Positions 50,065-57,932 of a DNA stretch of 64,000 bases are shown one piece after another (within the stretch, counting starts at the first letter, position 1; the number at the start of each line of letters is the position of its first letter). Both the position numbers and the translations under genes were made by a program. Below the pieces are notes generated by a model, which did not search any database, was not told where the DNA came from, and saw only the letters and a program-made list of their open reading frames with translations. This DNA is from Candidatus Zhuqueibacterota bacterium (GTDB taxonomy: Bacteria; Zhuqueibacterota; Zhuqueibacteria; Zhuqueibacterales; Zhuqueibacteraceae): NCBI GenBank assembly GCA_022616415.1, contig JAKEEU010000194.1:1-64000 (forward strand). The letters are read 5' to 3'.

Positions 50065-50171
50065 TGAGAACAGCATGGACGAACGCGGAAGTTTTCGCGT
50101 GATTTTCAGTCGCAACCAAATTTTTAAAAATTTTAAATTTTCAATTTGCAATTTGCAATTTTCAACTTGCC

Positions 50172-50223
50172 GTTGGCCGAAGCCTAGACCATTTTCCCAT
50201 TCAGGTTTCGGCCAACTTTTTTT
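50172..50223 (+). terminator. Rho-independent terminator after thioredoxin
   Basis: GTTGGCCGAAGCCT and AGGTTTCGGCCAAC pair over 14 bases with one mismatch, followed by TTTTTTT. It lies 108 bases after the thioredoxin stop, beyond a tract of CAATTTGCAATTT repeats. Confidence 0.88.
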
Positions 50224-50242
50224 GCAATCGCCGCGCTGAATC

Positions 50243-51454
50243 ATGCCAAAACCAAATGTCTATGACTTGCTGATCGCCGGCGCGGGTCCGGCCGGATTAA
50301 GCGCTGCCATTGCTGCCGCCAAAGCCGGATTGCGCGTCGCCGTTTTCGAGCGCAGCAAAGAAATCGGCTATCCGGTACACACCAGCGGCGGCAGTTGGAT
50401 TACCGAGCTGCGAAGACTCGGCGTGCCTGAGCGATTTATGCATCCAATTCGCACCGGAAAGTTTTTGGCGCCGGCAGCGACCGCCAGCTTTTCTTATGAA
50501 ACGCCCGTCAGTTGCATTTTAGACGTTCGCGGTTTGTATCAATATCTCGCCGGCCAGGCCGCCGCGGTCGGGGCGGATATTTTTCCCAGCGCCGGTGTTG
50601 AATATGCCGTGTTGCAGGACCATCAACCGTGCGGCTTGAAGGTGCGAAATCACGGCGAGTTTTTTGCGCCTCTGCTCATCGACGCAACCGGCGTGGCCGG
50701 CGTGTTGGCGCAACAGATGAATCTGCGCGGGCCGATCACGCGATACGGCCGGGGCGCGGAGTATGATTTCTATTGGCCGGAGTGGCCCGGCGATACGATT
50801 GCCTTGCTCTTTGGCAGCTTGGCCCCAAAGGGCTATGCCTGGGTGTTTCCGCATGGCGAAGCAAGAGCGCGTATTGGCATAGGTGTATTGTATCCGGAAG
50901 CCTCGACCGAGCCGCGAAAATTATTACACGCGTTATTAGCGCGTGGTGAGATCGCCGGCTGTCCCCTCATTCGCCGCGCCGCGCTTGAATTTCATCTTGG
51001 AACCATTCCGGCGGTGCCGCCATTGCAAAAAACTTCCGCGGCCGGCTTGATGGTGGTTGGCGATGCCGGCGGCCTGATTTCGACGCTGCTCGGCGAGGGC
51101 ATTCGCTTCGCTTTGGATATTGGCCGCATGGCGGGAGAAGTGGCAGCCGAAGCGCATCAGGTCGGACGGTTCGATGCCGAGTTTCTGACGCGATATGACG
51201 AACGTTGGCGCGAGCGCTATGGCCGGCTCTTTGCTTGGGGCTGGGCAATCAATCAGCGCCTGGCGGAATATGACGATAACGCGTGGAATGAAAAAATCGC
51301 GTTGCTCTCGCAATTTCCGGTTGAGGCCATTCCGGCGCTGCTGCAAGGCGATTGGTCAACGCCGTTGTTGCTCGCCTTGCTCTGGCACCATCGCCGGCGT
51401 TTGAGTCGGACGATGTGGCGGTATTTCTACAAAAATATGTGGAAAAAGTCTTGA
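50243..51454 (+). CDS. FAD-dependent oxidoreductase, geranylgeranyl-reductase-like
   Basis: This 403-residue flavoprotein begins LLIAGAGPAGLSAAIAAAKA, the dinucleotide-binding GxGxxG loop, followed by VAVFERSKEIGYPVHTSG. The second FAD motif is MVVGDAGGLISTLLGEGIRF, typical of the geranylgeranyl reductase/para-hydroxybenzoate hydroxylase-like group. The enzyme may reduce isoprenoid chains of quinones or lipids, but other substrates are possible. It stands alone between a terminator and manC. Confidence 0.88.
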   Translation: MPKPNVYDLLIAGAGPAGLSAAIAAAKAGLRVAVFERSKEIGYPVHTSGGSWITELRRLGVPERFMHPIRTGKFLAPAATASFSYETPVSCILDVRGLYQYLAGQAAAVGADIFPSAGVEYAVLQDHQPCGLKVRNHGEFFAPLLIDATGVAGVLAQQMNLRGPITRYGRGAEYDFYWPEWPGDTIALLFGSLAPKGYAWVFPHGEARARIGIGVLYPEASTEPRKLLHALLARGEIAGCPLIRRAALEFHLGTIPAVPPLQKTSAAGLMVVGDAGGLISTLLGEGIRFALDIGRMAGEVAAEAHQVGRFDAEFLTRYDERWRERYGRLFAWGWAINQRLAEYDDNAWNEKIALLSQFPVEAIPALLQGDWSTPLLLALLWHHRRRLSRTMWRYFYKNMWKKS

Positions 51455-51479
51455 TTTTGTTCGATGATTTACATAAATT
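51451..51479 (+). promoter_or_regulatory. Candidate promoter of manC
   Basis: There is TTGATT, 17 bases, and TAAATT, beginning at the stop of the preceding gene; each box matches consensus at four of six bases. Confidence 0.4.
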
Positions 51480-51524
51480 TAAAAGTTTTCGGCAAGAACG
51501 AACAAGCATCTTAGGAAAGGCATC

Positions 51525-52598
51525 ATGTTGGTTTTAATCATGGCAGGTGGGGCAGGAACGCGGTTTTGGCCCAAAAGCCGGGAACGCCATCCGAAGCAGT
51601 TATTGCCCATCGTCGGCGAGGGGACGATGCTGCAAAACACCGTGCGCCGATTGCAGCCGCTGGTGCCGGCAGAAAACATTTTTGTCATCAGCAATTCGGT
51701 GCAATATCCCGGCATCGTCGAGCAATTGCCGATGCTGCCGGCGGAGAACATCATTGTCGAGCCGCGGCCGAAAAATACCGCGGCCTGCATCGGCTTGGGC
51801 GCAGTGATGCTCCAAAAGCGCGAGCCGGACGGCGTCATGATCGTGCTGCCGGCCGATCATTTGATTAGCGACGACGAGGTTTTCCGCGAGACATTATTGA
51901 ACGCCGGCAAAATCGCCGCCGAAAAAGACGTTCTCATTACCATCGGCATTCAGCCGAGTTATCCGGCCACCGGATATGGCTATATTCAGTTCAGCGATGA
52001 GCGGATTTCGGCTGGACAAGCCACGGCTTATCGCGTCAAAACTTTTGCCGAAAAGCCCAATCTGGAAACCGCCAAGCGCTTTCTCGACAGCGGCGACTTT
52101 TTGTGGAACAGCGGCATTTTCGTTTGGCGCATTCCGGTGATCATGGGGCAGATTGAAGAGCACATGCCGCATCTTTATGACGGCTTGCGCGAGATCGCCC
52201 CCGCTCTCGGCAAACCGGAACAGAGCCAAATCATCGACCGCGTCTACCAGCAGATCAGAAGCATTTCGATTGATTACGGGGTGATGGAAAAAGCGCGGAA
52301 CGTGCTGGTGTTGCGCGGGCAGTTTCACTGGAACGATTTGGGCAGTTGGGATGAAGTTTACAAGCTGCTGCCGAAAGATCAGGACTACAATGCGACTGGT
52401 GAACAACCGCACGTGTTGTTGGAAAGCAGCGGCTGCCTGATCGACGTGCCGGGAAAAATCGTGGCGGCAGTCGGCCTGCGCGACTTGATGATTGTGGAGA
52501 CGGAAGATGCCTTGCTGCTTTGCCCACGCAGCCGCGCGCAAGACGTGAAAGACTTGGTCGAGTTGATCAAGCGGCGCAAGCTCCATCACCTGTTATAA
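51525..52598 (+). CDS. manC: Mannose-1-phosphate guanylyltransferase
   Basis: This 357-residue nucleotidyltransferase starts with the pyrophosphorylase signature MAGGAGTRFWPKSRERHPKQ. FAEKPNLETAKRFL, FLWNSGIFVW and NDLGSWDEVY are hallmarks of the GDP-mannose-forming family. It lacks the C-terminal phosphomannose isomerase domain of the approximately 480-residue bifunctional form. GDP-mannose would feed surface polysaccharide or glycoprotein synthesis, but no glycosyltransferase is nearby. Confidence 0.95.
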   Translation: MLVLIMAGGAGTRFWPKSRERHPKQLLPIVGEGTMLQNTVRRLQPLVPAENIFVISNSVQYPGIVEQLPMLPAENIIVEPRPKNTAACIGLGAVMLQKREPDGVMIVLPADHLISDDEVFRETLLNAGKIAAEKDVLITIGIQPSYPATGYGYIQFSDERISAGQATAYRVKTFAEKPNLETAKRFLDSGDFLWNSGIFVWRIPVIMGQIEEHMPHLYDGLREIAPALGKPEQSQIIDRVYQQIRSISIDYGVMEKARNVLVLRGQFHWNDLGSWDEVYKLLPKDQDYNATGEQPHVLLESSGCLIDVPGKIVAAVGLRDLMIVETEDALLLCPRSRAQDVKDLVELIKRRKLHHLL

Positions 52599-52646
52599 AG
52601 CGTAAATTTAAAACGTCATCTCTCGATTTATCTTCTTATTAATAAG

Positions 52647-52961
52647 ATGAAAGAAGAAGAAGTTCTATCCGGATTAGAGAAGTTAGTCGAAAGCTTGAGC
52701 ATTCAATTGCGATACGAAAAGGGGGATTTTGCCGGTGGCTATTGCGTGCTCGAAGACAAGCGCATGATGATCGTCAACAGCGCGCTATCGCCGGCGCAAC
52801 GCATCAAAGTATTGGCGGGCGAATTGGCTGGAATGAACCTCGAAGAGGTGTTCGTGCTGCCAGCTTTGCGCGAAGCCATTATGGAGGGAGCCTCGAGTCA
52901 GGGCAAGGCTCCTGCCAGTGTTGCCGAGGGACACCCCAAAAATATCCGCTCTGAAAATTGA
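52647..52961 (+). CDS. Small protein of unknown function
   Basis: The 104 residues start MKEEEVLSGLEKLVESL, then RYEKGDFAGGYCVLEDKRMM and ALSPAQRIKVLAGELA, and end with a low-complexity tail. No family is recognised with certainty; the alternating beta and helical pattern with VLAGELAGMNLEEVFVLPA suggests a small alpha/beta regulator. It lies 18 bases upstream of the PTS EIIA gene in one short operon with the zinc-ribbon gene. Confidence 0.7.
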   Translation: MKEEEVLSGLEKLVESLSIQLRYEKGDFAGGYCVLEDKRMMIVNSALSPAQRIKVLAGELAGMNLEEVFVLPALREAIMEGASSQGKAPASVAEGHPKNIRSEN

Positions 52962-52979
52962 ACCATCGTAGGAGGCGAC

Positions 52980-53438
52980 ATGGAAAAAATTGAATTGGTG
53001 CCCTATTTCAATGAGTCGCTGTTCATCCCCACTCTGCGCGCCAAGACCAAGGAAGGCGTTCTGGAGGAGCTGGTTGATCGCTTCGTGGAAGCGCGATTTT
53101 TGCGCAACCCGACTATCGCGCTGGAAATGATCCACCGGCGCGAGCAATTGGGCAGCACCGGCATCGGCCACGGCATCGCCATCCCCCACGGCCGAACGAC
53201 GGCAGCGGCGGACGTGATGATTGCCTTCGGCCACTCCAAAAACGGTATCGACTGGCAAGCCATGGACGATCATCCGGTACATCTCATCTTCATGGTGCTG
53301 GCGCCGCCGCAAGAGCTTAACAACCGCTACCTCCCCGTTCTCGGCCGTCTGGTCGAAGTGCTCAGCGAACCTCGTCAACGCGATAAATTTCACACCGTAA
53401 CCACTTTTTCCGATTTCATCAACCTTCTCAAAAACTAA
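52980..53438 (+). CDS. PTS EIIA domain protein (fructose/nitrogen type)
   Basis: The 152-residue product is a PTS_EIIA_2 domain. The phosphorylation-site segment is GIGHGIAIPHGRTT, with His70 in the PH position as the accepting residue. HLIFMVLAPPQELNNRYLPV is also typical. No EIIB or EIIC gene is adjacent, so it probably works as a regulatory EIIA (PtsN-like) and not in sugar uptake. AGGAGG lies before the start. Its stop overlaps the next start by one base (TAATG). Confidence 0.9.
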   Translation: MEKIELVPYFNESLFIPTLRAKTKEGVLEELVDRFVEARFLRNPTIALEMIHRREQLGSTGIGHGIAIPHGRTTAAADVMIAFGHSKNGIDWQAMDDHPVHLIFMVLAPPQELNNRYLPVLGRLVEVLSEPRQRDKFHTVTTFSDFINLLKN

Positions 53439-53788
53439 TGCCAGGAAAAATCAAAAACCAGATCGAATTTCTCGTTGCCTTGCAAGACCTCGATATCATG
53501 ATCAAAGAAATCGAGGAAGTGAAAGAATTGGGATTCGAAGTCAAGGGTGAGGGCCTCGCGGCTTTGGCGAGTGCGCGCGAAGATTTGGTGCTGAAAATCA
53601 AAAAGCCGCTGCTGGCGGCTTACGAACGGCTGCGCAACCGCTACAAACGCGCCATTGTGCCGGTCAAAGACGACAACTGCCTGGGCTGTTTCATGCGGCT
53701 CCCCACTTCGATCACCGCCCACGGCCGCACCGACAAAGAGGTGCTCGTCTGCGAAAATTGCGGGCGCTTTCTGTATTGGCTGTCGTGA
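53438..53788 (+). CDS. Short C4 zinc-ribbon protein (CdsZ/zf-RING_7-like)
   Basis: This 116-residue protein has a helical coiled-coil part (LVALQDLDIMIKEIEEVKEL, then REDLVLKIKKPLLAAYERLR). A C-terminal zinc ribbon follows with two Cys pairs: CLGCFMRLP and CENCGRFLYW. The family normally has about 240 residues with a longer coiled coil, so this is a shortened form. It is translationally coupled to the EIIA gene. A role in gene regulation or RNA metabolism is likely but unproven. Confidence 0.82.
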   Translation: MPGKIKNQIEFLVALQDLDIMIKEIEEVKELGFEVKGEGLAALASAREDLVLKIKKPLLAAYERLRNRYKRAIVPVKDDNCLGCFMRLPTSITAHGRTDKEVLVCENCGRFLYWLS

Positions 53789-53962
53789 TATGCGTTCACT
53801 AAACCGCACATTTCCCCGATTGTAGCCAAAGCAATCTTATAAGCTCAATGTAAATGAGCCTTGCTTCGACCAACTCATTCCCCCTTTATGATAAATCTAC
53901 GCCAGCCACTTTTATTAAAATTTTGTAACGCTGAAAAACTCAAAACGAGGAGGCGCGTTTGG

Positions 53963-56647
53963 ATGAAAGCCAGATTCTCTACCCTAATCCTAAGTTTATT
54001 TGTCTTCGCAAACTCTGCGCTCACACAGCAATTTGAGTTTTATCCCAATGCCAGGTTTGATCCTGCCGTTCCCACGCTGGAGCAAGTGGTCGGACACAAA
54101 TGGGGCGAAAAGATCACCATGCACCATGAAGTCGAGAAATACATTCACAAGCTCGCGGAAGTCTCTAAAAATATTCGCGTCGTGAAATACGGCGAAACTT
54201 GGGAAGGCCGGACGTTGTACTACATGATCGTGGCCTCCGAGCAGAATCTGGCTCGCATCGACGAAATCAAAATCGGCATGCAGAAGCTGTCGGATCCGCG
54301 CCAGATTACATCGGCGGAAGCAGATAGACTCATCTCTTCGCTGCCGGCTGTAACTTGGCTGGCGTATGGCGTTCACGGCAACGAAATCTCCAGCACCGAT
54401 GCGGCGCTGCTCACCGCCTATCATCTCGCCGCGGCGCAAAATGACACGCTGGCGCAGATCGTCTTGCAGAATAGCGTGGTGATTATCGACCCGATGGAAA
54501 ATCCGGATGGCCGGGATCGTTTCATCACTTACTTTAGGCAAACCACCGGGCGTTGGCCGGACGCCGATCAACAAGCCGCCGAGCATCGCGAAACCTGGCC
54601 GAACGGACGCAGCAATCATTATCTGTTTGACATGAACCGCGACTGGTTTGCGCTCACTCAACCCGAAACACAAGGCCGCGTCAAAGCCTTTCTGGAGTGG
54701 TATCCTCAGGTGTTTGTTGACCTCCATGAAATGGGCTCGAACTCGACCTATTATTTCGCCCCGCCGGCTGATCCACTCAATCCGGAAATGCCGCTGGCGC
54801 AAATCGAGATGCTGAAAAAATTCGGCAGAAATAATGCAAAATGGTTCGACCGCATGAAGTTTGATTATTTCACCCGTGAAGTTTTTGATTCGTTCTATCC
54901 AGGTTATGGTGAAGGCTGGCCGATTTTTAACGGCTCCGTCGGCATGACCTACGAACAGGCCTCGGCTCGAGGCTTGGTCGTTAAACGCGATGATGAAACG
55001 ACGATGCGCTATCGCGACACCGTACAGCATCATTTTATCTCGTCGCTTTCCACCGCGGAAACGAGCGCGAAAAATCGCGCCGAGGTGTTGCGGTATTTTT
55101 ACGAATATCGCCGCTCGGCCATCGAAGAAGGCAAAACCGGTGAGATCAAAGAGTATCTCATCGTGCCGGGCAGTGATCCGAACCGCACGGCCAAATTGGC
55201 CAATTTATTGAAGACGCAGGGCATCGAAGTGAAAAAAGCGGTGGCGGCGTTTCAGAATCGCCGCGTCGAGGATTATTACGGCGGCGCCGTGCAAGCGAAA
55301 AATTTTCCGGCAGGAACGTTCATCGTCTCGCTCGCGCAACCGGCGAAGCGGCTGGCAAAAACCCTGATGGAAAAGCACGTGGCCATGGATGACAAATTCA
55401 TCCAGGAACAATTGCGCCGCGAGAAGAAACGGCTCGATCATCAATTTTATGACGTCACCGGCTGGTCCCTCCCGCTCTTATATGACGTCGAATGCTATCG
55501 CGCCCGCGACGCTTCGGTCGGCAATTTTTCTTTGCTCGGTTCGGAGACTTCCAGCCAGATCATTGGCGGAAAAGCACAACTGGCTTATTTGATTCCCTGG
55601 GGCACGAACGCTGCAGCGAAAGCGCTGGCGAGCCTGCACCGCAAGGGCATTCGCGTCTTCGGCGCCGACATGGAATTTACCCTGAACGGCCGCAAGTATC
55701 CGCGCGGCACGTTGATCGTCAAAGTGAAAGACAATCCGGACAACCTTTATGAAACACTCGCCGAAATTGCGAAATCAGAAAATCTCGAAATCATTGCGAC
55801 CAACTCGTCGTGGGTTGACGACGGCGTGAACTTTGGCAGCGGCAATGTGCAATTTTTGGAGAAACCCAAGATCGTGCTGGCTTATAACACGCCGGCCTCC
55901 TCCCTGTCCGTTGGCTGGACGCGATATTTGCTCGAGCAGGCTTACGGCTATCCCGTGACGATCGTTCATACCAATCAATTGGGTAACGCCGATTTGTCCA
56001 GATACAACGTGATGATTCTGCCGGATGCTTTTGGCAGTTACGATCGCGAGCTTGGCGAGGGCAACGCCGTTAAAGAGTGGATCCGAAAAGGCGGCACCTT
56101 GATCACTTACGGCAACGCCACGCAATGGCTCACCGGCGAAAAAGTCGGGTTGCTCGCGACAAGCCGCGAATTGAAAGGCGGCAAAGCCGACAAAGATGAG
56201 AAAAAAGACAAGGCAGAGAAAAAAGAAGAGAACAAACCGGATTTGACCAAGCCGTTCGACGTGGAAAAAGAAATTCAGCCGGAGAAAGAGCTGCCGATTG
56301 AATCGCCGGGACCCATCGTGCGCATCTCGCTCGATACCGAGCACTGGCTGGCGTTCGGCTACGACGGCGACGCGAACGTGATGGTCAACAGCCGCAACAT
56401 CTTCACGCCGCTCAAGCTGGACAAAGGAACCAACGTCGGACTGTACATGCCGGAAGACAAGCTGGTGTTGAGCGGATTTATTTTTGAAGATTCCAAAAAG
56501 CAGTTACCCAATAAAGCGTACCTCATGCACCAGCCGCACGGCAGCGGTCACGTCGTCGCTTTTGCCGAAGATCCGAATACGCGCGCATTCTTCGACGGCA
56601 CCAACCTGCTGCTGATGAACGCCATCTTCTTCGGGCCGGCGCATTGA
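53963..56647 (+). CDS. Secreted M14-family zinc carboxypeptidase
   Basis: ATG 53963 with GAGGAGG upstream begins a signal peptide (ILSLFVFANSALTQQ); the track ORF is 34 codons too long. The metallocarboxypeptidase domain spans about 50-370. Zinc ligands lie in GVHGNEISS (His and Glu near 138) and in VDLHEMG (His near 253), and MNRDWFALTQPE is a family signature. The C-terminal half holds domains seen in large M14 proteins of FCB bacteria, including a glutamine-amidotransferase-like region (NVMILPDAFGSYDRELGEG). A Lys/Asp/Glu-rich linker (KADKDEKKDKAEKKEE) follows. It cleaves C-terminal residues from extracellular peptides. Confidence 0.93.
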   Translation: MKARFSTLILSLFVFANSALTQQFEFYPNARFDPAVPTLEQVVGHKWGEKITMHHEVEKYIHKLAEVSKNIRVVKYGETWEGRTLYYMIVASEQNLARIDEIKIGMQKLSDPRQITSAEADRLISSLPAVTWLAYGVHGNEISSTDAALLTAYHLAAAQNDTLAQIVLQNSVVIIDPMENPDGRDRFITYFRQTTGRWPDADQQAAEHRETWPNGRSNHYLFDMNRDWFALTQPETQGRVKAFLEWYPQVFVDLHEMGSNSTYYFAPPADPLNPEMPLAQIEMLKKFGRNNAKWFDRMKFDYFTREVFDSFYPGYGEGWPIFNGSVGMTYEQASARGLVVKRDDETTMRYRDTVQHHFISSLSTAETSAKNRAEVLRYFYEYRRSAIEEGKTGEIKEYLIVPGSDPNRTAKLANLLKTQGIEVKKAVAAFQNRRVEDYYGGAVQAKNFPAGTFIVSLAQPAKRLAKTLMEKHVAMDDKFIQEQLRREKKRLDHQFYDVTGWSLPLLYDVECYRARDASVGNFSLLGSETSSQIIGGKAQLAYLIPWGTNAAAKALASLHRKGIRVFGADMEFTLNGRKYPRGTLIVKVKDNPDNLYETLAEIAKSENLEIIATNSSWVDDGVNFGSGNVQFLEKPKIVLAYNTPASSLSVGWTRYLLEQAYGYPVTIVHTNQLGNADLSRYNVMILPDAFGSYDRELGEGNAVKEWIRKGGTLITYGNATQWLTGEKVGLLATSRELKGGKADKDEKKDKAEKKEENKPDLTKPFDVEKEIQPEKELPIESPGPIVRISLDTEHWLAFGYDGDANVMVNSRNIFTPLKLDKGTNVGLYMPEDKLVLSGFIFEDSKKQLPNKAYLMHQPHGSGHVVAFAEDPNTRAFFDGTNLLLMNAIFFGPAH

Positions 56648-56648
56648 G

Positions 56649-56706
56649 GTTCGTAGTTACGCCTTCAGGCGTTGAGCGTTAGCCGGTTGGCCCGTTAGCC
56701 TGTTAA
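56649..56706. repeat. Fragments of two dispersed repeats
   Basis: GTTCGTAGTTACGCCTTCAGGCG (56649-56671) is one arm of the element at 34761-34871. GCCCGTTAGCCTGTT (56689-56703) is found exactly near 25600. This gap has no other evident content. Confidence 0.7.
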
Positions 56707-56768
56707 TTGGCGAACTGCAACAAGCAAACTTTTACTATATTTTCGCGCCAATTTCACTTGCACCATAG

Positions 56769-57815
56769 ATGCGAATTCTCGTCATCGGCGGTACCAAATT
56801 CATCGGCCCGTTCGTGGTGCGGCAACTCATCGAACGAGGCCATGAAGTCACCGTCTTCCATCGCGGCCAAACCAAAGCCGATTTGCCAAATACCGTCCGG
56901 TATATTCAAGGAGATCGCAAGCAGCTTCACAATTTTCGAGCAGAATTTGAGTATTACAGGCCGCAGGTTGTGCTCGACATGGCGCCGTACACCGAGCAAG
57001 AAGCGCAAGCGGTCGCGCAAACTTTCAAAGGACTGGCGCAGCGGGTGGTCGCCATCAGCAGCCAGGATGTTTATCGCGCTTATGAACGCGTGCGCCGAAC
57101 CCATCCTGGGCCGCCCGATGCGGTGCCGCTGACGGAAGAGTCGCCGCTGCGCGAAAATTTGTATCCCTATCGGCAACGTTTTCCCTCGCAACAACTTGGC
57201 AAAGACTTTGACGAGCTTTGGCATGATTATGACAAAATTCTGGTCGAGCGCGTGTTCATAAGTGAGCCGGAATTGCCGGCGACGGTGCTGCGCTTACCGT
57301 GGGTGTACGGCCCTGGTGATTATCTTCATCGCATGTTCCCGCATTTGAAGCGCATGGGTGATGGCCGAAACTTTATATTGCTCGAAGAGGGTCAAGCCGG
57401 ATGGCGCTGGACGCGCGGATATGTGGAGAACGTGGCGGCAGCGATTGTACTGGCAATCACCAGCGAGCGTGCGAGAAACCGAATCTACAATGTTGGCGAA
57501 GAAAAGGCGCTCACGGAAGCCGAATGGGTTGATCACATCGGCCGCGCCGCAAAATGGAACGGCAAAGTCGTAGCGGTTAAAAAGGAAAAACTGCCTGCTC
57601 ACTTGTCGATGAATCTGGATTGGAATCAACACCTCGTTGTTGATACGAGCCGCATACGTCGGGAATTTGGTTATGTCGAGCCGGTTCCACTTGCAGAAGC
57701 TATCGCGCACACCGTGCGATGGGAACAAGAAAATCCACCGGAGCAAATTGATCCGAAACAGTTTGACTACAAAGCGGAAGATGCTGTGCTAAAAGCGGTG
57801 GATATCAAACTTTAG
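56769..57815 (+). CDS. NAD-dependent epimerase/dehydratase (extended SDR)
   Basis: This 348-residue protein starts RILVIGGTKFIGPFVVRQLI, a GxxGxxG Rossmann loop. It then has VTVFHRG, LDMAPYTEQEAQAV, and a Tyr/Lys segment DYDKILVERVF in place of the classical YxxxK. TVLRLPWVYGPGDYLHRMFP and NRIYNVGEEKALT are typical of the group that includes the chloroplast CSP41-like proteins. The substrate is probably a nucleotide sugar or RNA-related ligand; this cannot be decided here. Confidence 0.88.
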   Translation: MRILVIGGTKFIGPFVVRQLIERGHEVTVFHRGQTKADLPNTVRYIQGDRKQLHNFRAEFEYYRPQVVLDMAPYTEQEAQAVAQTFKGLAQRVVAISSQDVYRAYERVRRTHPGPPDAVPLTEESPLRENLYPYRQRFPSQQLGKDFDELWHDYDKILVERVFISEPELPATVLRLPWVYGPGDYLHRMFPHLKRMGDGRNFILLEEGQAGWRWTRGYVENVAAAIVLAITSERARNRIYNVGEEKALTEAEWVDHIGRAAKWNGKVVAVKKEKLPAHLSMNLDWNQHLVVDTSRIRREFGYVEPVPLAEAIAHTVRWEQENPPEQIDPKQFDYKAEDAVLKAVDIKL

Positions 57816-57817
57816 AA

Positions 57818-57892
57818 GGCTCTACTAAAGCTGCATTGGTGATTTCGATTTTTCTGGCAAAGGCTGGCCGCCGTGTGCTGGTTTTGGAATAA
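57818..57892 (+). pseudogene. Remnant of an FAD/NAD-dependent oxidoreductase
   Basis: One frame reads GSTKAALVISIFLAKAGRRV followed by LVLE and a stop. That is the helix and second strand of a flavoprotein dinucleotide-binding fold (usual form GGGPAGSTAA..LA.AGRRVLVLE). The Gly-rich loop is degraded and nothing else of the gene remains. It lies in the 117-base gap before the hybrid kinase gene. Confidence 0.55.
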
Positions 57893-57932
57893 CTCGAAAC
57901 GCAAAGAGAAAATCCGCTGGAGCTTATGAGCC

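Noticed and set aside
49922-50239. ORF containing FKFSICNLQFSTCR
   Set aside because: The peptide comes from a CAATTTGCAATTT repeat tract and the following terminator, a familiar annotation artefact.
53996-55033. 345-codon minus-strand ORF
   Set aside because: Antisense to the M14 peptidase, whose zinc motifs and signal peptide are clear.
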